From NCBI RefSeq assembly GCF_018614075.1, contig NZ_JAGGOZ010000071.1, positions 1 to 55,868 of the forward strand: DNA of 55,868 bases, given 5' to 3'. The DNA comes from Streptomyces sp. ISL-94. GTDB taxonomy: Bacteria > Actinomycetota > Actinomycetes > Streptomycetales > Streptomycetaceae. The notes beneath the pieces are model-generated. The model was not told the DNA's origin, searched no databases, and saw only the letters and a program-made list of their open reading frames with translations. Numbering within the stretch: position 1 is the first letter of the stretch; every line of letters starts with the position of its first letter. Shown here piece after piece: positions 34,396-43,095 of the stretch. The translations under genes and the position numbers were made by a program.

Positions 34396-34440
34396 CCACT
34401 GCTCCACCCCCCCCGTACGACAGCAGCCCGGAGGACCAGC

Positions 34441-35286
34441 GTGAACTTGCTGCTTGCCGAGGTGGCCCAGGCCACCCAGCGGCTGGCCGCCGCCGGCGTG
34501 CCCTCACCGCGCTTCGACGCGGAGGAGCTCGCGGCCTTCGTGCACGGCGTCAAGCGGGGGGAACTGCACCACGTCAAGGACGCGGACTTCGACGCCCGCT
34601 ACTGGGAGGCCGTCGCCCGCCGCGAGGCGCGCGAGCCGCTCCAGCACATCACCGGCCGCGCCTTCTTCCGCTACCTGGAACTCCAGGTCGGGCCCGGGGT
34701 GTTCGTGCCCCGGCCGGAGACCGAGTCGGTCGTCGACTGGGCCATACACGCCGTCCGGGCGATGGACGTGGTCGAGCCGATGATCGTCGACCTGTGCACC
34801 GGCTCCGGCGCGATCGCGCTGGCCATGGCGCAGGAGGTGCCGCGCTCGCGCGTGCACGCGGTGGAGCTGTCCGAGGACGCCCTGCGGTGGACCCGCAAGA
34901 ACGCCGAGGGCTCGCGGGTCGCCGTCCACCAGGGTGACGCGCTCAGCGCCCTGCCGGAGCTCGACGGACAGGTCGACCTGGTCATCTCCAACCCGCCGTA
35001 CATCCCGCTCACCGAGTGGGAGTACGTGGCCCCCGAGGCCCGGGACCACGATCCGGAGATGGCGCTCTTCTCCGGCGAGGACGGCCTCGACACCATCCGC
35101 GGCCTCGAGCGCACCGCCCACCGGCTGCTGCGGCCCGGCGGCATCGTCGTCATCGAGCACGCCGACACCCAGGGCGGCCAGGTCCCCTGGATCTTCGCCG
35201 AGGAGCGGGGCTGGGCCGACGCGGCCGACCACCCGGACCTCAGCAACCGCCCGCGCTTCGCGACCGCCCGCAAGGCACTGCCGTGA
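34441..35286 (+). CDS. prmC: Release factor glutamine methyltransferase
   Basis: The product is 281 aa from a GTG. It N5-methylates the Gln of the GGQ motif of release factors. The AdoMet motif VDLCTGSGAIALAMA and the catalytic NPPY (184-187) are intact, and an N-terminal helical recognition domain (RLAAAGVPSPRFDAEEL) precedes them. It lies between its substrate gene prfA and tsaC in the usual actinobacterial order. Confidence 0.97.
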   Translation: MNLLLAEVAQATQRLAAAGVPSPRFDAEELAAFVHGVKRGELHHVKDADFDARYWEAVARREAREPLQHITGRAFFRYLELQVGPGVFVPRPETESVVDWAIHAVRAMDVVEPMIVDLCTGSGAIALAMAQEVPRSRVHAVELSEDALRWTRKNAEGSRVAVHQGDALSALPELDGQVDLVISNPPYIPLTEWEYVAPEARDHDPEMALFSGEDGLDTIRGLERTAHRLLRPGGIVVIEHADTQGGQVPWIFAEERGWADAADHPDLSNRPRFATARKALP

Positions 35287-35335
35287 CCGGCGCGACCCTT
35301 CCCGTCACCCCCCTGCTGCTTGAGGAGGCCCGCTG

Positions 35336-35983
35336 ATGGCCCGGCGATACGACTGCAACGACGCGACGGACCGCAAGACGGGCCTGCGTGAAGCCGCATC
35401 CGCCGTGCGCCGCGGCGAGCTCGTCGTGCTGCCCACCGACACCCTGTACGGGATCGGCGCGGACGCCTTCAGCCCGGAGGCCGTCCACGACCTGCTCGCC
35501 GCCAAGGGGCGGGGCCGCAGCATGCCCACCCCGGTGCTCATCGGCTCCCCGAACACCCTGCACGGCCTGGTCACCGACTTCTCCGAGCAGGCGTGGGAGC
35601 TCGTCGACGCCTTCTGGCCGGGCGCGCTGACCCTCGTCGCCAAGCACCAGCCCTCGCTGGCGTGGGACCTCGGCGACACCCGCGGCACCGTGGCCGTACG
35701 GATGCCCCTGCACCCCGTCGCGATCGAGCTGCTGACCGAGGTCGGCCCGATGGCGGTGTCCTCGGCCAACCTGTCGGGGCAGTCGGCGCCGGAGGACTGC
35801 GACGCGGCGCGCGAGATGCTCGGGGACTCCGTGTCCGTGTACCTGGACGGCGGGCCGACGCCCGGCATCCAGCCCTCGTCGATCGTCGATGTCACCGGGA
35901 AGGTTCCCGTACTGCTGCGCGAGGGCGCGCTCACCGCGGAGCAGCTGCGGGAGGTCGTACCCGACCTCGAGGTCGCCCCGTGA
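35336..35983 (+). CDS. tsaC: Threonylcarbamoyl-AMP synthase (TsaC/Sua5 type)
   Basis: The product is 215 aa. It makes L-threonylcarbamoyl-AMP from threonine, bicarbonate and ATP for the t6A modification of ANN-decoding tRNAs. The YrdC motifs are present: VVLPTDTLYGIGADAF, the KGRGRSMPTPVLIG segment, WPGALTLV and SSANLSGQ. It lacks the extra Sua5 C-terminal domain. GAGG lies upstream of the ATG. The stop overlaps the start of the next gene by 4 bp (GTGA), so the two are translationally coupled. Confidence 0.95.
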   Translation: MARRYDCNDATDRKTGLREAASAVRRGELVVLPTDTLYGIGADAFSPEAVHDLLAAKGRGRSMPTPVLIGSPNTLHGLVTDFSEQAWELVDAFWPGALTLVAKHQPSLAWDLGDTRGTVAVRMPLHPVAIELLTEVGPMAVSSANLSGQSAPEDCDAAREMLGDSVSVYLDGGPTPGIQPSSIVDVTGKVPVLLREGALTAEQLREVVPDLEVAP

Positions 35984-36609
35984 GCCCTGAGGGGCGTGGC
36001 ATAGCGAAGGACTCTTTCCGCATACTCCACGTCAGCACCGGCAACGTGTGCCGCTCGCCCATCACCGAGCGGCTGACGCGGCACGCCCTCTCGCACCGCC
36101 TCGGCGGTCTCGTCAGCGGCGACCTCATCGTGGAGAGCGCCGGTACGTGGGGGCACGAAGGCGCCCCGATGGAGGCGAACGCGGCCGCCGTGCTGGCGGA
36201 CTTCGGGGCGGACGCCTCCGGGTTCACCGGGCGGGAGCTGCTGGACGAGCACGTCATCCGGGCGGACCTGGTGCTGACCGCTACGCGGGACCACCGGGCG
36301 CAGGTCATCTCGATGGGGCACTCGGCGGGGCTGCGGACCTTCACGCTGAAGGAGTTCACGCGGCTGGTGCGGGCGATAGATCCGGCCACGCTGCCGCCGC
36401 TGGACGACGGGATGGCGGAGCGGGCGCGGGCGCTGGTACGGGCCGCGGCCGCGCTGCGGGGATGGCTGCTGGCGCCGTCGCCCGACGCGGACGAGGTGTA
36501 CGACCCGTACGGGGCGCCGATCACCTTCTTCCGCTCGATCGGCGACGAGATCAACCAGGCGCTGGACCCGGTGGTCACGGCCCTGACGGGCGTCACCGCT
36601 TCCCGCTGA
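35980..36609 (+). CDS. Low-molecular-weight tyrosine-phosphatase-like protein with Ser in place of the nucleophile Cys
   Basis: The product is 209 aa. The fold signature is clear: the P-loop HVSTGNVCRSPIT and the C-terminal acid loop YDPYG. In true LMW phosphatases the P-loop is C-x-G-N-x-C-R-S; here the first position is Ser19 (codon AGC), while Cys24 and Arg25 remain. Without the nucleophile the classic thiol mechanism is impossible, so it may bind phosphotyrosine or a phosphorylated partner, or work differently. The family in Streptomyces commonly follows tsaC, and the start overlaps tsaC by 4 bp. Confidence 0.88.
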   Translation: MSPEGRGIAKDSFRILHVSTGNVCRSPITERLTRHALSHRLGGLVSGDLIVESAGTWGHEGAPMEANAAAVLADFGADASGFTGRELLDEHVIRADLVLTATRDHRAQVISMGHSAGLRTFTLKEFTRLVRAIDPATLPPLDDGMAERARALVRAAAALRGWLLAPSPDADEVYDPYGAPITFFRSIGDEINQALDPVVTALTGVTASR

Positions 36610-36676
36610 CCCGCGGGCCGCTGCTGCCGCTGCTGCCAGGGGCGCTGCGCGGCGCCTTCCCCGCCCCCCTTCCACC

Positions 36677-36699
36677 TCCCCCAGACTCCGTCCGGGGGA
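36677..36699. repeat. Short inverted repeat of the dispersed Streptomyces type
   Basis: TCCCCC (36677-36682) faces GGGGGA (36694-36699), with ACTCCGTC between. This CCCCCAGACTCCGTC form recurs between genes in many Streptomyces chromosomes. It lies in the 206-bp gap between the phosphatase-like gene and glyA and may act as a terminator. Confidence 0.45.
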
Positions 36700-36815
36700 C
36701 CTGCACGCCTCACACGCCGGCGAGGCCGAACACGGCGGCGGCGCCGCGAGGCGGGATGGGCCGAGGCGGCCTACAGTGGCTCCTACCGGTACCCCCACAG
36801 CGCGGGAGTCGCGCC

Positions 36816-38045
36816 ATGAGCGTCACCACCCAGGCCGCGGATGCCCTGCGGCAGCAGGACCCCCAGATGGCCGACGTCCTCGAAGGGGAGCGGCAGCGGC
36901 AGGCGACCACGCTGCAGCTGATCGCCGCCGAGAACTTCACCTCGCCCGCCGTGCTCGCCGCGCTCGGGTCCTCGCTCTCCAACAAGTACGCCGAGGGGTA
37001 CCCCGGTGCCCGCTACCACGGCGGCTGCGAGTACGTCGACGCGGCCGAGCGCCTCGCCGTCGAGCGGGCCAAGGCGCTGTTCGGGGCCGAACACGCCAAC
37101 GTCCAGCCGCACTCCGGGTCTTCGGCCGTGCTGGCCGCCTACGCGGCGCTGCTGCGCCCCGGGGACACCGTGCTGGCGATGGGCCTCCCGTACGGCGGCC
37201 ACCTCACGCACGGCTCGCCCGCCAACTTCTCGGGCCGGTGGTTCGACTTCGTCGGGTACGGGGTCGACGCCCGGACGGGGCTCATCGACTACCACCAGGT
37301 GCAGCAGCTGGCCCAAGCGCACCGGCCCAAGGCCATCGTCTGCGGGTCCATCTCCTATCCCCGGCACCCCGAGTACTCCGCTTTCCGGGAGATCGCCGAC
37401 GAGGTGGGGGCCTATCTCATCGCCGACGCCGCGCACCCGATCGGTCTGGTCGCGGGCGGGGCCGCGCCCAGCCCCGTCCCGTACGCCGACGTCGTCTGCG
37501 CGACCACCCACAAGGTGCTCCGCGGTCCGCGCGGCGGGATGATCCTGTGCGGCGCCGAGTTCGCCGAGCGCATCGACCGGGCGGTGTTCCCCTTCACCCA
37601 GGGCGGCGCCCAGATGCACACCATCGCCGCCAAGGCCGTGGCCTTCGGGGAGGCCGCGGGGCCCGCCTTCACCACGTACGCCCACCGGGTCGTCGCGCAT
37701 GCCCGGGCGCTCGCCGAGGCGCTGGAGGGATACGGCTTCACCATCACCACCGGCGGGACCGACACGCATCTGATCACCGCAGACCCGGCGCCGCTCGGCG
37801 TCGACGGCCCGACCGCCCGCGGCCGGCTCGCCGCCGCCGGGATCGTGCTCGACACCTGTGCCCTCCCGTACGGGGACCAGCGCGGCATCCGGCTGGGCAC
37901 GGCGGCCGTGACCACCCAGGGGATGGGGGAGGCGGAGATGGTCCGCATCGCCGGGCTGTTCGCCGCCGCACTGCACGGGGACGCCGCGAAGACACGTACG
38001 GAGGTCAACGAGCTGACGCAGGGATTTCCCCCGTACGGGGAGTAA
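36816..38045 (+). CDS. glyA: Serine hydroxymethyltransferase
   Basis: The product is 409 aa from the ATG at 36816, with GGGAG upstream. It interconverts serine and glycine with tetrahydrofolate. The signatures are intact: LQLIAAENFTSPAVL, SNKYAEGYPGARYHGG, DAAHPIGLVAGG and the PLP lysine Lys233 in CATTHKVLRGPRGG. The catalytic segment reads DAAHPIGLV rather than the more usual DMAHFAGLV, suggesting a diverged paralogue. Streptomycetes usually have more than one SHMT gene, so this may not be the main glycine source. Confidence 0.93.
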   Translation: MSVTTQAADALRQQDPQMADVLEGERQRQATTLQLIAAENFTSPAVLAALGSSLSNKYAEGYPGARYHGGCEYVDAAERLAVERAKALFGAEHANVQPHSGSSAVLAAYAALLRPGDTVLAMGLPYGGHLTHGSPANFSGRWFDFVGYGVDARTGLIDYHQVQQLAQAHRPKAIVCGSISYPRHPEYSAFREIADEVGAYLIADAAHPIGLVAGGAAPSPVPYADVVCATTHKVLRGPRGGMILCGAEFAERIDRAVFPFTQGGAQMHTIAAKAVAFGEAAGPAFTTYAHRVVAHARALAEALEGYGFTITTGGTDTHLITADPAPLGVDGPTARGRLAAAGIVLDTCALPYGDQRGIRLGTAAVTTQGMGEAEMVRIAGLFAAALHGDAAKTRTEVNELTQGFPPYGE

Positions 38046-38161
38046 CTGGGACAAGAGGGACGTAGTGCAACCGGGATACGGCCCCCTCGCGTCCTCGGGG
38101 GAGGTGACATCGCAGCTAATGTGTGGGGCTGAGATGGCCGGCGATACATCTGGGGCAGCCC

Positions 38162-39496
38162 GTGCGTGAATATCTGCTGACGCTTTGCGTCACGGTCGCG
38201 GTGACCTACCTGCTGACCGGGCCCGTGCGGAAGTTCGCGATCGCGGCCGGGGCCATGCCGGAGATCCGCGCCCGCGACGTGCACCGCGAGCCCACACCGC
38301 GGCTCGGCGGCATCGCGATGTTCGGCGGACTGTGCGCCGGCCTGCTGGTCGCCGACCACCTGCGGAACCTCAACGGCGTCTTCGAACTGTCGAACGAGCC
38401 CCGCGCGCTGCTCTCCGGCGCTGCCCTGATCTGGCTGGTCGGCGTACTCGACGACAAGTTCGAGCTCGACGCCCTGATCAAGCTCGGCGCACAGATGATC
38501 TCCGCCGGCGTGATGGTCATGCAGGGTCTGACCATCCTGTGGATCCCCGTCCCGGGGATCGGCACGGTCCCGCTCACCCAGTGGCAGGGCAACCTGCTCA
38601 CCGTGGCCCTCGTCGTGATCACCATCAACGCCGTGAACTTCGTGGACGGACTGGACGGCCTCGCCGCCGGCATGGTCTGCATCGCCGCCGCAGCGCTCTT
38701 CCTCTACGCGTACCGCATCTGGTTCGGCTACGGCATCGAGTCGGCCGCGCCCGCGACCCTCTTCGCCGCGATCCTGATGGGCATGTGCCTGGGCTTCCTG
38801 CCGCACAACATGCACCCCGCCCGGATCTTCATGGGCGACTCCGGCTCGATGCTCATCGGCCTGGTGCTGGCCGCCTCCGCGATCTCCCTCACCGGGCAGG
38901 TGGACCCGGACGCCCTGGCCCTCTTCGCGGGCGGTGAGCGCAACGCGACGCACGCGATGCTCCCCGCCTACATCCCGCTGATCCTGCCGCTGACGATCAT
39001 CGCGATCCCGATGGCGGACCTGGTCCTGGCCATCGTGCGGCGGACATGGAATGGCCAGTCACCCTTCGCCGCCGACCGGGGGCACCTGCACCACCGGCTG
39101 CTGGAACTCGGGCATTCCCACAGCCGCGCGGTCCTCATCATGTACTTCTGGTCGGGGCTGATCGCCTTCGGCACGGTGGCCTATTCGGTGCATTCCGCCT
39201 CGATGTGGATCGTGCTGGCGATCGCCGCGCTGAGCGCGGTGGGCCTGACCCTGCTGCTCCTGCCGCGCTTCACCCCGCGCGCTCCGCGCTGGGCGTACGG
39301 GCTGGTGCCGCCGCGCTACCGGCACGCCGCACGGGCCGCCGAGGCCGCGGCGGAGGCGGCCGCGCGGAACGCCTCGGGTACCGAGCCGGAGCCCGTCAGG
39401 CCGATCGCCGCGGGTGTGTCCGGCGTCAACGGGGCGACCGCCGTAGGCCCCCGTTCGCGCTTCCCCGACCGGCGTAAGGCCGGCTCGACCCGCTGA
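38162..39496 (+). CDS. wecA: Undecaprenyl-phosphate GlcNAc-1-phosphate transferase family (WecA/Rfe)
   Basis: With the GTG at 38162 the product is 444 aa. It is a polytopic membrane protein with about eleven hydrophobic helices. Family motifs include REPTPRLGGIAMFGG, the catalytic Asp pair in LVGVLDDKFELD, NFVDGLDGLAAG, and HxPARIFMGDSGSM plus DRGHLHHRLLELGHSH. It transfers a sugar-1-phosphate to undecaprenyl phosphate to start cell-wall glycopolymers, the likely substrates of LCP ligases. The C-terminal 60 residues are an Ala/Glu-rich cytoplasmic tail. It always lies just upstream of atpI in Streptomyces. Confidence 0.92.
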   Translation: MREYLLTLCVTVAVTYLLTGPVRKFAIAAGAMPEIRARDVHREPTPRLGGIAMFGGLCAGLLVADHLRNLNGVFELSNEPRALLSGAALIWLVGVLDDKFELDALIKLGAQMISAGVMVMQGLTILWIPVPGIGTVPLTQWQGNLLTVALVVITINAVNFVDGLDGLAAGMVCIAAAALFLYAYRIWFGYGIESAAPATLFAAILMGMCLGFLPHNMHPARIFMGDSGSMLIGLVLAASAISLTGQVDPDALALFAGGERNATHAMLPAYIPLILPLTIIAIPMADLVLAIVRRTWNGQSPFAADRGHLHHRLLELGHSHSRAVLIMYFWSGLIAFGTVAYSVHSASMWIVLAIAALSAVGLTLLLLPRFTPRAPRWAYGLVPPRYRHAARAAEAAAEAAARNASGTEPEPVRPIAAGVSGVNGATAVGPRSRFPDRRKAGSTR

Positions 39497-39582
39497 CAGC
39501 GGGGGTGCATGTCGGAAATGAACTCCCTTTACCAGACAAGTCGGTTGCCTGTCGCGCACACACGCGCAGGGTCCCTCTCATG

Positions 39583-39598
39583 TGTGACAGTCAGCACA
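39583..39598. promoter_or_regulatory. Second, weaker Rex-like half-site pair
   Basis: TGTGACAGTCAGCACA has the TGTGA-N6-(T)CACA layout with one mismatch in the outer arms. It is centred 46 bp upstream of the better site at 39629-39644. It may be chance. Confidence 0.3.
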
Positions 39599-39628
39599 CC
39601 CGGCAGGTAAAGCTCTCATCAAATAGTT

Positions 39629-39644
39629 TGTGATACCGTTCACT
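39629..39644. promoter_or_regulatory. Candidate Rex operator upstream of the ATP synthase operon
   Basis: TGTGATACCGTTCACT matches the Streptomyces Rex operator form TGTGA-N6-TCACA in 9 of the 10 outer positions. It sits in the AT-rich part (about 39615-39647) of the 274-bp gap between wecA and atpI, which must carry the operon promoter. Rex is the NADH-sensing repressor of respiratory genes in Streptomyces, so control of atp genes fits. Confidence 0.6.
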
Positions 39645-39770
39645 AAACCCGGCGACAGAGCCGAAGGACCGTAGTGCGACGGTCCCTTGGCCCGAGGTTC
39701 CCTCTCGGACCGGGCTTACGCTCGTCCGGTACGAGTCCAGTGCCCCCACCACCACGCGGAGCAAACCGCC

Positions 39771-40208
39771 ATGCGGTCAGATGACGTCCGATCCCTCCTG
39801 CAAACAGCCGTACCCACCGCTGTCGCCGGCGCTGTAGCCGCCGCGATCAGTGGCTTCGTGGTCGGCGGCAAGGGGGCGGTCGGAGCCGTTGTCGCGACCG
39901 TGGTCGTGATCCTGTTCATGGGCATCGGATTCGTCGTCCTGCAGCGCACCGCGAAATCGCTTCCGCATCTCTTCCAGGCCATGGGGCTCATGCTCTATAC
40001 GGTCCAGATCCTGCTGCTCTTCGTGTTTCTCGCCGTGTTCAAGAACACGACGCTGTTCCACCCCAGGGCGTTCGCGATCACGCTCGTCGCCACCACCCTC
40101 GTGTGGATCGGCGCGCAGACCCGTGCTCACATGAAGGCCAAAATCCTTTACGTGGAACCGGACTCGGACAAGGGTGAAAAGCCCGGAAATCCGGGGTCGA
40201 AGTCGTGA
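39771..40208 (+). CDS. atpI: AtpI-like membrane protein of the ATP synthase operon
   Basis: The product is 145 aa with four predicted membrane helices (about 12-32, 36-56, 67-90 and 97-117) and a hydrophilic C-terminus rich in Lys, Asp and Gly. It is poorly conserved, as AtpI proteins are. The assignment rests on position immediately before atpB and on topology. AtpI is thought to help assemble the c-ring. The ATG at 39771 has GGAG 9 nt upstream. Confidence 0.85.
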   Translation: MRSDDVRSLLQTAVPTAVAGAVAAAISGFVVGGKGAVGAVVATVVVILFMGIGFVVLQRTAKSLPHLFQAMGLMLYTVQILLLFVFLAVFKNTTLFHPRAFAITLVATTLVWIGAQTRAHMKAKILYVEPDSDKGEKPGNPGSKS

Positions 40209-40433
40209 AGGGTAGGGGCGGGATAAGTGCGCGTTCGGGATCCTGCTATCGTCCGGTGCCAACTGCGGCATTGCGGGCGCGGGCACACGAGCTGACGCCT
40301 GTTCCATCGCGAGGCTCGATGCCTGACTGCCGCCCCACCATCCGTAACACCAGTCCAGTGCCGAACCGCGGCTGCGCGCCGCGCCGACACAACGAGGTTG
40401 CCGTACCTATGCGCCACGCTGAAGGAGCCCGCG

Positions 40434-41258
40434 GTGAGTGCTGACCCGACGCAGGTCCTCGCTTTCGAGACCGACTGTCACATCTTTGACGGATGTGGCT
40501 TCCCCGGCCCGGGCCTGCACTCGTTCCTCTTCGAGCCGCTGTGGGGCGAAGCAGGCCTGACCAGTGCCTACTTCAACAAGCCGATGCTGCTGGCCCTGCT
40601 GGGCTCGATCATCATCGTGGGCTTCTTCTACGCCGCCTTCGCCAAGCCGAAGATGGTCCCGGGCAAGCTCCAGATGGTCGCCGAGGCCGGTTACGACTTC
40701 GTGCGCCGCGGCATCGTCTACGAGACGCTGGGCAAGAAGGAGGGCGAGAAGTACGTCCCCTTCATGGTCTCGCTGTTCTTCTTCGTCTGGATCCTGAACC
40801 TCTGGTCGATCATCCCGGTGGCGCAGTTCCCGGTCACCTCGATCATCGCGTACCCGGCGATCCTGGCGGTGCTCGTCTACGGCACCTGGATGTCGATCAC
40901 CTTCAAGCGCCACGGCTTCGTCGGCGGCCTGAAGAACCTCACCGGCTACGACAAGACCCTCGGTGGCGTGCTGCCGCTGGTCATGGTCATCGAGTTCTTC
41001 TCGAACGTCCTGGTCCGCCCCTTCACCCACGCGGTCCGACTGTTCGCGAACATGTTCGCCGGCCACACCCTGCTGCTGCTCTTCACGATCGCCAGCTGGT
41101 ACCTGCTGAACGGCATCGGCATCGCCTACGCGGGTGTCTCGTTCGTCATGGTCATCGTGATGACCGCCTTCGAGCTCTTCATCCAGGCCGTCCAGGCGTA
41201 CGTCTTCGTCCTCCTGGCCTGCAGCTACATCCAGGGCGCGGTCGCCGAGCACCACTGA
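40434..41258 (+). CDS. atpB: ATP synthase Fo subunit a
   Basis: The product is 274 aa from the GTG at 40434, with GAAGGAG upstream. It is the membrane stator subunit that forms the proton half-channels. The essential Arg lies in HAVRLFANMFAGHTLL, and the C-terminal helix has FELFIQAVQAYVFVLL. Five to six membrane helices are visible. It is followed by atpE at 79 bp. The 225-bp gap to atpI contains no gene. Confidence 0.96.
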   Translation: MSADPTQVLAFETDCHIFDGCGFPGPGLHSFLFEPLWGEAGLTSAYFNKPMLLALLGSIIIVGFFYAAFAKPKMVPGKLQMVAEAGYDFVRRGIVYETLGKKEGEKYVPFMVSLFFFVWILNLWSIIPVAQFPVTSIIAYPAILAVLVYGTWMSITFKRHGFVGGLKNLTGYDKTLGGVLPLVMVIEFFSNVLVRPFTHAVRLFANMFAGHTLLLLFTIASWYLLNGIGIAYAGVSFVMVIVMTAFELFIQAVQAYVFVLLACSYIQGAVAEHH

Positions 41259-41337
41259 GCCAGGCCCGCCCCGCTCAGCCCCCATATCGTCCGGTGGCCA
41301 ACCCCCACCGGTCCGTGAAAGAGAAGGAAGAACTGGC

Positions 41338-41571
41338 ATGTCCCAGACCCTTGCCGCCGTCACCGGCTCCCTCAGCTCCGTTGGTTACGGTCTCGCGGCC
41401 ATCGGCCCCGGCGTCGGCGTCGGCATCATCTTCGGTAACGGCACCCAGGCTCTCGCCCGTCAGCCCGAGGCTGCCGGCCTGATCCGCGCCAACCAGATCC
41501 TCGGCTTCGCCTTCTGTGAGGCGCTCGCCCTGATCGGTCTGGTCATGCCGTTCGTCTACCCGAGCTCCTGA
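41338..41571 (+). CDS. atpE: ATP synthase Fo subunit c
   Basis: The product is 77 aa: two membrane helices joined by the polar loop ARQPEA. The proton-binding carboxylate is Glu61 (FCEALALIG). The first helix has the Gly repeat GPGVGVGIIFGNG. The sequence before the ATG, AAGGAAG, gives a strong ribosome site, as expected for a subunit needed in about ten copies per enzyme. Confidence 0.97.
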   Translation: MSQTLAAVTGSLSSVGYGLAAIGPGVGVGIIFGNGTQALARQPEAAGLIRANQILGFAFCEALALIGLVMPFVYPSS

Positions 41572-41614
41572 TCTTCGGTCTCGACGAACAGCCCATTAGA
41601 CGAAAGGCACTGAT

Positions 41615-42154
41615 GTGAACCTCATGGTTCTCGCGGCTGAGACGGAGAATCCGCTCTTCCCGCCGATCCCCGAGCTCGTCATCGGTCTGATCGCCTTCGT
41701 CATCGTCTTCGGTTTCCTCGCGAAGAAGCTCCTCCCGAACATCAACAAGGTTCTGGACGAGCGTCGCGAGGCCATCGAGGGCGGTATCGAGAAGGCTGAG
41801 GCCGCTCAGACCGAGGCTCAGAGCGTGCTGGAGCAGTACAAGGCCCAGCTCGCCGAAGCCCGGCACGAGGCCGCGCGCCTGCGCCAGGAAGCGCTGGAGC
41901 AGGGCACTGCGCTCAAGGAAGAACTGCGCGCAGAGGGCCAGCGGCAGCGTGAGGAGATCATCGCTGCCGGCCACGCCCAGATCGCGGCGGACCGCAAGGC
42001 CGCCTCTCAGGCGCTGCGTCAGGACGTGGGCAAGCTCGCCACCGACCTGGCCGGAAAGCTCGTCGGCGAGTCCCTTGAGGACCACGCCCGGCAGAGCCGC
42101 ACGATCGACCGTTTCCTCAGCGAGCTCGAGGAGAAGGCCGAGGCCGCCCGATGA
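41615..42154 (+). CDS. atpF: ATP synthase Fo subunit b
   Basis: The product is 179 aa from a GTG start preceded by GAAAGG. One N-terminal membrane helix (about 15-37, PELVIGLIAFVIVFGFLAKKL) leads into a long charged coiled coil rich in Ala, Glu, Gln and Arg that forms the peripheral stalk. The stop overlaps the atpH ATG by 4 bp, coupling the two stalk subunits. Confidence 0.96.
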   Translation: MNLMVLAAETENPLFPPIPELVIGLIAFVIVFGFLAKKLLPNINKVLDERREAIEGGIEKAEAAQTEAQSVLEQYKAQLAEARHEAARLRQEALEQGTALKEELRAEGQRQREEIIAAGHAQIAADRKAASQALRQDVGKLATDLAGKLVGESLEDHARQSRTIDRFLSELEEKAEAAR

Positions 42155-42966
42155 ACGGAGCGAGCCGCGAGGCGCTGGCCTCCGCGCGCGAGCGTCTCGA
42201 CGCACTGACGGACAACACGTCCGTCGACGCGGCGAAGCTCGCCGGTGAGCTGGCAGCCGTCACCGCGCTGCTCGACCGTGAGGTCTCGCTGCGTCGGGTC
42301 ATCACGGACCCGGCGCAGTCCGGTGAGGCCAAGGCCGAGCTGGTGGGCCGACTGCTGTCCGGCCAGGTGGGCGGGGAGACCCTCGACCTGGTGTCCGGCA
42401 TGGCCCGGTCCCGCTGGTCGCAGTCCCGTGACCTGGTGGACTCGCTGGAGGAGCTGGCGGCCACCGCCGACCTCACGGCGGCCCAGCAGGGCGACGCACT
42501 CGACAACGTCGAGGACGAGGTGTTCCGGTTCGGCCGGATCGTGTCCTCGAGCACCGAGCTGCGTTCCGCGCTGACCGACCGCGCGGCCACCGCCTCCGCC
42601 AAGAGCGAGCTGCTGCGCAGCCTGCTCGGCGGCAAGGTGAACGCCGTCACCGAGCGCCTGGTGATCCGTCTTGTCACGCTGCCGCGTGGACGTAGCCTGG
42701 AAGCGGGACTCGAGTCCCTTTCCACGCTCGCCGCCGAGCGCCGCAACCGGATGGTCGCCACCGTGACCAGCGCGGTTCCGCTCAGCGACGTGCAGAAGGC
42801 CCGTCTCGGCGCGGTGCTGGCCAAGCTGTACGGCCGCCAGATGCACCTGAACCTCGACGTGGACCCCGAGGTCCTCGGCGGGATCTCGGTGCGTGTCGGC
42901 GACGAGGTCATCGACGGCACCATCGCGGACCGCCTCGCCGAGGCGTCCCGCCGCATGGCCGGCTGA
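42151..42966 (+). CDS. atpH: ATP synthase F1 subunit delta
   Basis: The product is 271 aa, longer than the roughly 180 of E. coli, as in other actinobacteria, because of an N-terminal helical extension. The OSCP core is recognisable by LRRVITDPAQSGEAKAELV, the RNRMVATVTSAVPLS segment and the C-terminal DPEVLGGISVRVGDEVIDGT. It links F1 to the b stalk. The ATG overlaps the atpF stop. Confidence 0.95.
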   Translation: MNGASREALASARERLDALTDNTSVDAAKLAGELAAVTALLDREVSLRRVITDPAQSGEAKAELVGRLLSGQVGGETLDLVSGMARSRWSQSRDLVDSLEELAATADLTAAQQGDALDNVEDEVFRFGRIVSSSTELRSALTDRAATASAKSELLRSLLGGKVNAVTERLVIRLVTLPRGRSLEAGLESLSTLAAERRNRMVATVTSAVPLSDVQKARLGAVLAKLYGRQMHLNLDVDPEVLGGISVRVGDEVIDGTIADRLAEASRRMAG

Positions 42967-43030
42967 CCAGCCACCAATAGAACAAAGCATTCCTAGCGGC
43001 CCGGTTGGGCCGTGCAGAACTTGCAGAAGA

Positions 43031-43060
43031 TTCCTGGGGGTCGCCCCCAGACCCCAAAGA
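43031..43060. repeat. Copy of the dispersed intergenic hairpin element
   Basis: CTGGGGG and CCCCCAG form a perfect 7-bp stem around TCG, followed by ACCCCAAAGA. It matches the layout of the element at 25072-25101. It lies in the 129-bp gap between atpH and atpA. Confidence 0.55.
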
Positions 43061-43095
43061 AGCTTCAGGCCCAACAAGGAGAGCAGGGAACCCAG

